64,000 nt of DNA from Pseudomonadota bacterium (lineage in GTDB: Bacteria; Pseudomonadota; Gammaproteobacteria; Ga0077536): assembly GCA_016719885.1 (NCBI GenBank), contig JADJYF010000005.1, positions 124,001-188,000 on the forward strand, in the 5' to 3' direction. How positions within the stretch are numbered: the stretch's first letter is position 1; the number at the start of each line of letters is the position of its first letter. A model generated the notes under the pieces. That model worked only from the letters and a program-made list of their open reading frames with translations. It searched no databases and had not been told where the DNA came from. Shown here piece after piece: positions 8,573 through 15,569 of this stretch. The position numbers were made by a program, and so were the translations under genes.

Positions 8573-9073
8573 ATGAAAGCCGCTACCCCCACCGTTGCAG
8601 TGATCATGGGCAGCGATTCCGACTGGCCAACCATGGAGGCGGCGGTGGTGGCCTGCGCCGAGTTCGGTCTCGAGTGCCAGGTCGAGGTCTTATCCGCCCA
8701 CCGCTTGCCGCTGGACATGGTGCGCTTCGCGCGCAACGCCCACCGCCGCGGTCTGCGCGTGATCATCGCCGGCGCCGGCGGCGCCGCGCATCTGCCCGGC
8801 ATGGTCGCGAGCCTCACGCCATTGCCGGTGATCGGCGTGCCGGTCGAAAGCCGCGCGCTGAAGGGTATGGATTCGCTGTTGTCTATCGTGCAGATGCCGC
8901 CCGGCGTACCGGTGGCGACGGTCGCCATCGGCGGCGGGCGCAACGCGGGTTTGCTGGCGGTGCAGATCCTCGCCTCGGGCGACGCGCGCCTGCAGGCCAG
9001 GATCCTCGAGTTCAAACAGCGCCTGGCGGGCGAGGTGCGTCAGCGCGCGAAGCGCTTGAAGAAAAACCTGTAG
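8573..9073 (+). CDS. purE: N5-carboxyaminoimidazole ribonucleotide mutase
   Basis: 166 aa. It converts N5-CAIR to CAIR, the step after PurK. The signature VIMGSDSDWPTM is at residues 9-20 and LSAHR near 43, followed by the glycine/alanine-rich IIAGAGGAAHLPG loop. Class I PurE by length and by its pairing with purK. The start at 8573 is preferred over an ATG at 8564 because GAGGA has correct 9-base spacing to it. The stop codon TAG is the first part of a REP-like palindrome that begins immediately. Confidence 0.95.
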   Translation: MKAATPTVAVIMGSDSDWPTMEAAVVACAEFGLECQVEVLSAHRLPLDMVRFARNAHRRGLRVIIAGAGGAAHLPGMVASLTPLPVIGVPVESRALKGMDSLLSIVQMPPGVPVATVAIGGGRNAGLLAVQILASGDARLQARILEFKQRLAGEVRQRAKRLKKNL

Positions 9074-9092
9074 GTGCGAATTAATTCGCGCC
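9073..9092. repeat. REP-like palindrome, GTAGGTGCGAA type
   Basis: Contains a perfect 14-base palindrome, GCGAATTAATTCGC (9076-9089), flanked by GG and CC. Related elements occur at 11206, 11263 and 21937 in this window. The purE stop TAG belongs to the CTGTAGGT head of the element. Confidence 0.7.
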
Positions 9093-9104
9093 TTCGCGGC
9101 GGAT

Positions 9105-9126
9105 GTCAGACTGAAGTCCGACCCAC
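9105..9126. repeat. REP-like element, GACTGAAGTC type, copy 1
   Basis: A 22-base unit identical to 9148-9169. The inner part GACTGAAGTC is nearly palindromic. This copy lacks the GTGGG left arm present in copy 2. Confidence 0.7.
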
Positions 9127-9143
9127 AAGGTCAGCACTCCATG

Positions 9144-9169
9144 GTGGGTCAGACTGAAGTCCGACCCAC
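9144..9169. repeat. REP-like element, GACTGAAGTC type, copy 2
   Basis: Full-length palindromic form: the arms GTGGGTC and GACCCAC enclose GACTGAAGTC. It can form a stable hairpin. Its last 22 bases equal copy 1, 43 bases upstream. Confidence 0.75.
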
Positions 9170-9185
9170 AGGGACAGCGCCTTTT

Positions 9186-9207
9186 GTGGGTCAGGCTTCA
9201 GCCTGAC
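9186..9207. repeat. REP-like element, GTCAGGCT type
   Basis: GTGG followed by the perfect hairpin GTCAGGCT-TC-AGCCTGAC (9190-9207). It is a variant of the preceding elements and lies 8 bases beyond the stop of the minus-strand nitrilase gene, between convergent genes. Confidence 0.72.
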
Positions 9208-9214
9208 ACCGATC

Positions 9215-10156
9215 TCAGCCGCCGATGCGCCTCACCTTGGCGGCACGCTTGGCCGCGGCGGCCTTGCGCGCCGCCTGTGCATCGAGGTGCGACGGCCAGG
9301 CGCGATAGACGTCGGCGCGGCGGCGGCGATCGCGATAGGTCGGCGCGACGCCCGTTTCACGGTTGTCGTGCAGCTTGTCGAGGTCCACCGAGCCGCGCAG
9401 CACCATCTGCACGTTGGCGCGCGCTTCGGCTATCACGCCATTGGGCGCGCTCCACGGCTTGTCGCAGGGGCCGACGATGGAACTGCGCGTCCAGCCGCCG
9501 GGCAGCGGGCCCTTGGGCAGCTTGCCGCCGGTCGCGCAGTGCACGAAATACACCTGGTTCTCGATGGCGCGCGCTTGCGCGCAGTGGCGCACGCGCCAGA
9601 AGCCGTACTCGGTGAAGGTGTAGGACGGACACAGGATGATCTCGGCGCCCTGCTCGGTGAGGCTGGCCGCGCATTCCGGGATCTCGGACTCGTAGCAGAC
9701 GTTGAAGCCGACCCGCGCGAAGGGCAGGTCGAAGGCTTCCATGCGGTCGCCCTCACGGGTGAACCACGCCGACTCCGCCGGGAAGATATGGGTCTTGTCG
9801 TGGGTGTGGATGAGGCCGTTGGGGCCGTACACGTAGGCGACGTTGAAGTAGCCGCCCTTCTTCTTCTCGAGATGCGAGCCGGCCACGATCACCTGCTTGC
9901 GGCGCCGGGCCTCGGCTTCGAAGAAATCGCGATAGGCATTGGTGTAGGTGTCGACCTTGACCAGCTCGCTCACCGGACGATTGCGCCAGCCGTCGAAAGT
10001 GGTGAACAGCGCGAGGGTGAACAGCTCCGGGAACAGCACCAAGTCGGCGCCCTTGGCCTGGTCCAAGAGCTTCACGCTCTGGGCGGCGAAGGCGTCGAAA
10101 TCCTTGACCGGCTTGATGACGAACTGACAGGCGGCGATCGAAACCTTTCTGGCCAT
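9215..10156 (-). CDS. Nitrilase-superfamily carbon-nitrogen hydrolase
   Basis: 313 aa. The Glu-Lys-Cys triad of the superfamily is readable: E44 in LFPELF, K121 in THDKTH and C154 in FNVCYESE. It would hydrolyse an amide or nitrile in the cytoplasm, with no signal peptide seen. The C-terminal ~35 residues (from YRDRRRRADVYRAWP) are basic and alanine-rich and extend beyond the core fold. GAGG lies about 10 bases before the ATG. It is divergent from a polysaccharide-deacetylase-family gene; both may act on one nitrogen-containing substrate, which is inference only. Confidence 0.85.
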   Translation of the reverse strand: MARKVSIAACQFVIKPVKDFDAFAAQSVKLLDQAKGADLVLFPELFTLALFTTFDGWRNRPVSELVKVDTYTNAYRDFFEAEARRRKQVIVAGSHLEKKKGGYFNVAYVYGPNGLIHTHDKTHIFPAESAWFTREGDRMEAFDLPFARVGFNVCYESEIPECAASLTEQGAEIILCPSYTFTEYGFWRVRHCAQARAIENQVYFVHCATGGKLPKGPLPGGWTRSSIVGPCDKPWSAPNGVIAEARANVQMVLRGSVDLDKLHDNRETGVAPTYRDRRRRADVYRAWPSHLDAQAARKAAAAKRAAKVRRIGG

Positions 10157-10310
10157 GGCGTGAACCTCGCTGAAGTGAATTCAATACGTTGTCGAGAGCC
10201 GCGGTCAGGCGCCGGCTTCTTGCATACTACTGTAGCGGATTGTTAGTGTGGAATGGCCCGCGGCGCGGGCCACGCGACATCGATCAGCACTGGCCACAAG
10301 GAGAATTCGA

Positions 10311-11195
10311 ATGGCGGACAAAGATATCCAGGTCTGTTTCAACGTGCATTTTGATTCGGTGTCCCTGTGGCTCGGATCCTTCGGCGGCGAGGATTCCCCG
10401 TGCGACATCTCGCGCGGCGTGCACGCCGGCAAGGTCGGCACCCCGCGCCTGCTCGACCTGTTCGACAAGTACGGCATCGTCACCACCTGGAACATCACCG
10501 GCCATTCCATCGAGAGCTTCCCGCGCGAATCGAAGATGGTGGCCGAGGCCGGCCACGAACTCGGCCTGCACGGCTACGCCCACGAGAACCCGCTGGCGAT
10601 GTCGAAGGAGCAGGAAGCGGCGGTGCTCAACAAGACCTACGACCTGGTGGTCGAGCTGTGCGGCAAGGCGCCCAAGGGCTACAGCGCGCCGTGGTGGGAG
10701 TTGAGCCCCAACACCATCGACCTGTTGCTGGCCAAGGGCATCGAGTACGACCACAGCCTGATGGAGAACGACCACTCGCCCTATTACTTAAGGCGCAACG
10801 ACAAGTGGAGCAAGATCGATTACTCCAAGCCCGCCGACAGCTGGATGAAACCCTGGGTGCCGGGGCCGCTCACCAGCCTGCTCGAGATCCCCTGCAGCTG
10901 GTATCTCGACGACGCGCCGCCCGTCATGTTCGTCAAGAAATTCCCCAACAGCCACGGCTGGGTGCCGCCGCGCGACCTCGGCCAGATGTGGACCGACCAG
11001 TTCGACTGGGTCTATCGCAACATGGACTACGGCATCTACAACGCCTGCCTGCACCCCGATGCTTCGGGCCACCCGCAGATGCTGATGATGGTCGAACGCC
11101 TGATCGATCACATGCGTCACCACGACGGTGTGCGCTTCATGACCTTGGGCGACATCAACACCGAGTACCGCGCCAAGCACCCGGCGCCGAAATAG
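10311..11195 (+). CDS. Polysaccharide deacetylase (NodB-type) family protein
   Basis: 294 aa. Carbohydrate-esterase-4-like fold: FNVHFDSVSLW at the N-terminus stands where the family has its catalytic aspartate segment, TTWNITGHSIE is a conserved strand, and HELGLHGYAHENP holds the two metal-binding histidines. Such proteins include N-deacetylases and the allantoinase-like PuuE group, so a cyclic amide substrate is as plausible as a polysaccharide. AAGGAG lies 8 bases before the ATG at 10311; an in-frame upstream ATG has no site. A GGCCCGC hairpin (10255-10271) lies in the leader. Confidence 0.82.
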   Translation: MADKDIQVCFNVHFDSVSLWLGSFGGEDSPCDISRGVHAGKVGTPRLLDLFDKYGIVTTWNITGHSIESFPRESKMVAEAGHELGLHGYAHENPLAMSKEQEAAVLNKTYDLVVELCGKAPKGYSAPWWELSPNTIDLLLAKGIEYDHSLMENDHSPYYLRRNDKWSKIDYSKPADSWMKPWVPGPLTSLLEIPCSWYLDDAPPVMFVKKFPNSHGWVPPRDLGQMWTDQFDWVYRNMDYGIYNACLHPDASGHPQMLMMVERLIDHMRHHDGVRFMTLGDINTEYRAKHPAPK

Positions 11196-11205
11196 GCTCT
11201 GCCCC

Positions 11206-11230
11206 GTAGGTCCGAGTTCATTCGGACATT
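11206..11230 (+). repeat. REP-like element, GTAGGTCCGA type, forward copy
   Basis: 25 bases beginning GTAGGTCCGA and ending ATTCGGACATT, with palindromic TCCGA...TCGGA arms. It pairs with the inverted copy at 11263-11287; 22 of 25 bases match after reverse complementing. Confidence 0.78.
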
Positions 11231-11262
11231 CGAGGGCTACGAGAGCATCTCGCCTCGCCTTC

Positions 11263-11287
11263 AATGTCCGAATGGATTCGGACCTAC
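11263..11287 (-). repeat. REP-like element, GTAGGTCCGA type, inverted copy
   Basis: Reverse complement of the element at 11206, with a 32-base spacer between the two, an arrangement like BIMEs. Its GTAG supplies the stop codon TAG of the GTPase gene on the minus strand. Confidence 0.78.
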
Positions 11288-12294
11288 AGGGAATTGAAGA
11301 CCTTCAAGGACTCCTCGATCACGTCACGCTCGAGATCCTTGACGATGAACACGATGCGCGAGCGACGCCCGGCGTCGGGCCAGCGCGCGAGATGCACCGG
11401 CGGATGCACGAGGTGCTGCACGCCGTTGACGACGACCGGCGTATCCGCCCCCACCACGTTCAGCAAGCCCTTCACGCGCAACACCCGGTCACCGTGACGG
11501 TGCAGCAACAGGGTCAGCCACACGCCGAAGGCCGACCAGTCCAACGCTTCGTCGACTTCGACGCTGAACGCATGGATGCCGTCGGCATGCGCGCTGGCGT
11601 GGGTCGCGTGCCCGTGTGGGTGCTCGCTCTCGAACCAGCGCGCGACTTCCTGTTCGCGGTGCGCGGGCGTGTAGACGTCGGCGCGCAGCAGCGCGGCGGC
11701 GTCGAAATCGGCGTCGTTGGCCGACAGCAGCTCCGCGCTGCGATTCAATTGCGCCAGGCGCGCGCGCAGCGCGCTGAGGGCGGCCTCGCCCGCGATGTCA
11801 GTCTTGGTCAGCACCAGGCGGTCGGCCAGCGCTGCCTGCTTGACCGATTCGGGATGGGCGTCCAGCGTCGCACCGCCTTCGGCGCAGTCGACCGTGGTCA
11901 CCACCACGCTCGGCCGAAAGCGATGACGCAGCGACACGTCGCTCATGAAGGTCGCGATGACGGGCGTCGGATCGGCGAGCCCGGTGGTTTCGATGACGAG
12001 GCGTGAATAGGCCGGCACCTCGCCGCGCAGGCGCTTGTCCTCGAGCTCCAGCACCGCGCTCTTCAAGTCATCGCGGATGGTGCAGCACACGCAGCCGCTC
12101 GCCAGCAGCACGGTGTTGCCGTCCACGACTTCCAGCAGGTGATGATCGAGTCCGACCTCGCCGAACTCGTTGACCAGCACCGCGCAGTCGCCGAGCGCGG
12201 GATCCTTGAGGGCGCGGTTCAACAAGGTGGTCTTGCCGCTGCCGAGAAAGCCTGTCACCACCACCACCGGGCAGCGATCGGCATAGCCGCTCAT
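11284..12294 (-). CDS. COG0523 (CobW/YjiA-type) GTP-dependent metallochaperone
   Basis: 336 aa. G3E-family P-loop GTPase. Walker A is GFLGSGKTT at residues 15-23, the family metal site GCVCC at 67-71, the switch segment ETTGLADP near 105, and the base-recognition TKTD further on. A histidine-rich loop (HPHGHATHASAHADG) lies between the GTPase and the CobW C-terminal domain, pointing to zinc or another transition metal. The start at MSGYADR is chosen because it overlaps the stop of the upstream small gene (ATGA); the in-frame extension upstream is only the shadow of that gene. The metal and client are unknown. Confidence 0.88.
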   Translation of the reverse strand: MSGYADRCPVVVVTGFLGSGKTTLLNRALKDPALGDCAVLVNEFGEVGLDHHLLEVVDGNTVLLASGCVCCTIRDDLKSAVLELEDKRLRGEVPAYSRLVIETTGLADPTPVIATFMSDVSLRHRFRPSVVVTTVDCAEGGATLDAHPESVKQAALADRLVLTKTDIAGEAALSALRARLAQLNRSAELLSANDADFDAAALLRADVYTPAHREQEVARWFESEHPHGHATHASAHADGIHAFSVEVDEALDWSAFGVWLTLLLHRHGDRVLRVKGLLNVVGADTPVVVNGVQHLVHPPVHLARWPDAGRRSRIVFIVKDLERDVIEESLKVFNSL

Positions 12295-12626
12295 GAATCG
12301 GACGCCGCCGCGCGCAGCGCGCTCAGCAGCTCGGCATCGAGCGGATCGAGGGGCCGCCCCGCAATGTTCTCCACCACCTGCCAGACCTGCGGCAGGTGGG
12401 CGACCATCTCGGTGCGACCCCGCAGGCTGGACACCAGCAGCTCGCCGCCCATCCAGTCGGCGACGCGGCAGCCATGCAATGCAAGCACCTTGTTGACGAT
12501 GGCCAGGCGGCGTTGGCGTGCGAGACGCCATTCGTAGCCACCACTCTCGGCGTCGCGGTCGCCCGCATCGCTGGCGGTTTCAGTCCAATGGGGAACGCCG
12601 GAAATCACCGCGCAGAAGCCGCACAC
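12291..12626 (-). CDS. Small protein translationally coupled to the COG0523 GTPase
   Basis: 111 aa, not assigned to a named family. It begins MCGFCAVISGVPHWTE, with a CxxC that could bind metal, followed by two charged helical segments (WRLARQRRLAIVNKVL and the region to about residue 95). Its stop overlaps the start of the GTPase gene by ATGA, so the two are made together. It is probably a client, sensor or co-chaperone of the metallochaperone; this is inference from context. No clear ribosome binding site precedes the ATG, and the true start could be a little downstream. Confidence 0.65.
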   Translation of the reverse strand: MCGFCAVISGVPHWTETASDAGDRDAESGGYEWRLARQRRLAIVNKVLALHGCRVADWMGGELLVSSLRGRTEMVAHLPQVWQVVENIAGRPLDPLDAELLSALRAAASDS

Positions 12627-12733
12627 GGCTCAGCGCCTCACGACCAGCGGTGAAAATGCTTGCAGGCCTCCCACGGAACCGATGACCTTCGACGTACCTG
12701 GATGGACGTCGAGCATAAGTCATCGCGCGCGCC

Positions 12734-13252
12734 TCACACCATCGCACGTTTGCGCAGGCACAAAAGTGCCACCGCCGACGTCAGCATCAGCCATGAGCCA
12801 GGCAACGGCATGGCCGCCGCGCTCGGATTGAGGGGAATGTCGATGACATGGCTGGCGAAGCTCGAATTGCTCCAGCCGCTGCCGTCAAAAGCCAGCGTGC
12901 CGAAACCGCGCACCACCGTGCCGGCCTTGTCGAAGAACACTTCGGCCCACTCCAGGCGGAACGGCGCGCTCTTGTAGTTCATCCGCAAATCGAAACGGCC
13001 GGCGCCGGCCGCCACGGTCGGGCCGCGCAGGACGAGCTGCGAGGGCGCGTCAAGCTGCGCCTGCCAGGCCTGCATGTTGGTGCCGAGAGCAAAGCCCTCG
13101 AAGTGCATGCTGGGAAAATCCGTCGACCACAGGTAAATGCCATTGGTCTGGAAGTCGTTCTGGAAGGTCTGGTTGAGGATCGCCGCGCGCGCGCCGCTCA
13201 TGCAGAGCAACAGTGAAACGGACAGCACGGCGGGGATGATACGCATGGACAT
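12734..13252 (-). CDS. Exported protein with PEP-CTERM/VPLPA-like sorting tail
   Basis: 172 aa. An N-terminal signal peptide (MRIIPAVLSVSLLLCMSGARA) is followed by a beta-rich domain without cysteine pairs. The C-terminal 25 residues begin MPLPGSW, continue with a hydrophobic helix (about 14 residues) and end in RKRAMV, the tripartite pattern of exosortase substrates. Such proteins pass the inner membrane, are cut by exosortase and are released or attached to the surface. No exosortase gene is in the window. The start is set at the first of two close ATGs (13252 or 13246); upstream in-frame codons would place the signal peptide internally. Confidence 0.75.
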   Translation of the reverse strand: MSMRIIPAVLSVSLLLCMSGARAAILNQTFQNDFQTNGIYLWSTDFPSMHFEGFALGTNMQAWQAQLDAPSQLVLRGPTVAAGAGRFDLRMNYKSAPFRLEWAEVFFDKAGTVVRGFGTLAFDGSGWSNSSFASHVIDIPLNPSAAAMPLPGSWLMLTSAVALLCLRKRAMV

Positions 13253-13542
13253 GGGTATGCTGGCCAAGGATGAATACAAGTCAGGAGCAGCAAAGTCGAT
13301 GCCAGCGCGCGCCGGTCGAGCCGCGAGCGTGCGCACGGTGGGCAGCACTTCACAGCGTCCGAAAGCGTCGCGGAACTGCTTCGCAGGACGCGTGAACGCG
13401 CCTCAAGTTCGAGCACAAGGTTTTGTGATGCGGGTCCGTCGCGCGGCATGCGGTGCGGCACAATCTGACGCAGGCCGTCACCCCGTCGTCATGCCCACCG
13501 TGGGTTATGCTTGGCGCCCACATCACGACCAGCGGGGGAGCA

Positions 13543-13932
13543 ATGGATACGGCAGGGATCTTGGCACTCGAAACGCGGCGCTACGCGGCCATGACCAGCA
13601 ACTCGCTGGACGCGCTCGCGGACCTCTTCCACGACGACATGATCTACACCCATTCCTCCGGCGTGGTCGACACCAAGGCCAGCTACCTCGAAGCCCTGCG
13701 CAGCGGCCGCACGCGTTACCTCGAAGTCGAGCAGATCGAGCAGACCGTCAAGCTGCTGGGCGAGGTGGCGCTGGTGATCGGCGCTTCGCATATCGAGGTG
13801 GACGTGACGGTGAACGGCGAGAAAGTACGCAAGTCCCTGGACCTGCGTTCGCTGGCGGCCTGGACCGCGACGCTAAGCGGCTGGAAATTCCTGGCCTGGC
13901 AGTCGTGCAGCGTGAAGTTCGTGAAGTTCTAG
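13543..13932 (+). CDS. NTF2-like (SnoaL/DUF4440-type) protein
   Basis: 129 aa, a single alpha+beta barrel of the NTF2-like superfamily: a helix with ALETRRYAAMTSNSLDALADLFHDDMIYTHSSG, then strands (LEVEQIEQTVKLLGEVALVIG) and the closing strand WKFLAWQS. The D and H in the DDMIYTH segment are typical pocket residues. The function could be a steroid-isomerase- or dehydratase-like enzyme or simple ligand binding. The start is set by GGGGGAG 4 bases before the ATG; the open frame extends upstream without coding character. Confidence 0.78.
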   Translation: MDTAGILALETRRYAAMTSNSLDALADLFHDDMIYTHSSGVVDTKASYLEALRSGRTRYLEVEQIEQTVKLLGEVALVIGASHIEVDVTVNGEKVRKSLDLRSLAAWTATLSGWKFLAWQSCSVKFVKF

Positions 13933-13952
13933 CGGCCGCGCTTGGCCGTTGA

Positions 13953-14382
13953 TCACGGCGCGGCGACGAACGCCGGCAAGGTCAGGCCCTCTTCCACATC
14001 CTCGAATACCACGCGCACCGGCAAATCGAGCGCGAGGCTATCCACCGCGCCGCGCCACGGCGCATGCATGCGCACACCGTCTTCGAGTTCGACAGTCACA
14101 AGCGCGTAGGGCGCCTGGCGCTTGAAGGCGAGATGGAAGGGATGATGGGCGACGGTCCAACTCACCACCGTGCCGAGTCCCGCGCTCTCGAACCAGGTGC
14201 TGCGCATGCTCCAGCAGGCGTCGCACATCGGGCGCGGGTAATGCCGCAGCCGGCCACAGTCAGCGCACTGCTGGAATGCACAGGCGGTGCGCGGACAGGG
14301 CGTCCCAGTAGCCCTGCGATTCCTCGGTGGGCGTCGGGCGTGGGCGCGCGGGCAGTCCGTCCATGCTGGTGTCCATGCTCAT
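13953..14382 (-). pseudogene. DUF35 OB-fold/zinc-ribbon acyl-CoA partner protein, interrupted by a +1 frameshift
   Basis: Read in one frame from the ATG at 14382, it gives MSMDTSMDGLPARP...YWDALSAHRLC and then stops. Shifting by one base near 14271-14276 continues with FQQCADCGRLRHYPRP and CDAC, the four-cysteine zinc ribbon, followed by the OB-fold to 13953. Expected length is about 142 aa. The start overlaps the stop of the thiolase-like gene (ATGA), as is usual for thiolase/DUF35 pairs, where DUF35 binds the acyl-CoA and is required for activity. The extra base (CC for C in the coding strand) may be a sequencing error, so true loss of function is uncertain. Confidence 0.75.
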
Positions 14383-15530
14383 GCGCGGGCCATGATGGCG
14401 ATGCTGCCATCGCCCATGTCGCCGTAGCCGGTCACGAGGCCGACCTTGGCGTCCTTGATCTGCGCCGCGCCCGCCTCGCCGCGCAGCTGGCGCACCAGTT
14501 CGACGATGTGATTGAGTCCGCCGATGTGCGCCTGCGAGAGCAGGCCGCCGTGGGTGTTGTTGGGCAGTCGGCCATCGAGCCGCAGGGCGCCGCTCGCCAC
14601 GAAGGGCCCGCCTTCGCCGCGCGCGCAGAAGCCCAGCGCCTCGAGCTGGCGGATGACGACGTAGGTGAAGCAGTCGTAGATCTCGGCCACGTCGATATCG
14701 TCGTGCGTGACGCCCGCCATCGCGAATGCGCGCGGCGCGGCCTTGTCGAGGCCGATGTGCACGAGATCGGCGCGCTGCGTGATGGCGGTCGGTGAATCGG
14801 GATGGCCTTCGGCGATGCCCAGCACCGCGATGGGCGGCTGGCGCAGATCGCGCGCGCAATCGGCGCGCGACACCACCACCGCCGCGCCGCCGTCGCTTTC
14901 CAGGCTGCAATCGAACAGGCGAAACGGATCGGCAATCATGCGCGACGCCTGGTGATCGTCGAGCGTCATGGGCTTGGTCATCATGGCGCGGCCATTCAGG
15001 ATGGCGTGCTGGCGGGTGGTCACCGCGACCTCGGCGAAATGCAGCGAAGTGGTGCCATACAGTTCCATGTGCCGGCGTGCCATCGGCGCGTAGAGCTGCG
15101 CGGGCGCGAACGCGCCGACCGGCAATTCGAACTCACCGACCGCGCGAAACTGCGGCGCTTCTTCCATCAGCGATGAAATGCGCCCGCCCGACGAGCCGTT
15201 GCGCGCGAGCGGAATCAACACGTGGCGACAGATGCCGCTGGACACCGCCGCCAGCGCGCACTGCACGGCGGCGATGGGGCTCGCGCCGCCCATCGGCGTG
15301 TGCGCCGAGAAACGCAGGTCCTCGATGCCGAAATTGTTGATGTAGTCCTCGGCGATGGTGCCGAGCCCGGCGTAGGGGATCACGCCGTCGATGTCCTTAG
15401 GGCTAAGGCCAGCATCGGTGATGGCTGCCAGCGAGGCTTCGAGATGCAAGGCCAGCACGCTCTTGCCGGAGACTTTCGAGTAGCGCGTTTCTCCGACGCC
15501 ACTGATGACGCCGCTGCGATGAAGGCTCAT
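14379..15530 (-). CDS. Thiolase-fold protein of the SCP-x/Ltp2 (lipid-transfer) type without catalytic cysteine
   Basis: 383 aa, full length for the group. It begins SGVISGVGETRYSK. At the place of the nucleophilic cysteine it reads PMGGASPIAAVQCA, so cysteine is replaced. The second catalytic cysteine near the C-terminus is also replaced (VTGYGDMGDG). The histidine motif AHIGGLNH is kept. This pattern fits Ltp2-type retro-aldolases of sterol side-chain catabolism, which work with a DUF35 protein, better than a real thiolase. The DUF35 gene follows with an ATGA overlap. The gene lies 39 bases after mxaL on the same strand. Confidence 0.8.
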   Translation of the reverse strand: MSLHRSGVISGVGETRYSKVSGKSVLALHLEASLAAITDAGLSPKDIDGVIPYAGLGTIAEDYINNFGIEDLRFSAHTPMGGASPIAAVQCALAAVSSGICRHVLIPLARNGSSGGRISSLMEEAPQFRAVGEFELPVGAFAPAQLYAPMARRHMELYGTTSLHFAEVAVTTRQHAILNGRAMMTKPMTLDDHQASRMIADPFRLFDCSLESDGGAAVVVSRADCARDLRQPPIAVLGIAEGHPDSPTAITQRADLVHIGLDKAAPRAFAMAGVTHDDIDVAEIYDCFTYVVIRQLEALGFCARGEGGPFVASGALRLDGRLPNNTHGGLLSQAHIGGLNHIVELVRQLRGEAGAAQIKDAKVGLVTGYGDMGDGSIAIMARA

Positions 15531-15569
15531 GAAGGTTCGGGCTCGCCGCGTGGATAAGCTTGCGTCACG

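Noticed and set aside
9073..9207. CRISPR array
   Set aside because: The repeats are palindromic REP-like units of different types with irregular spacing and no cas genes.
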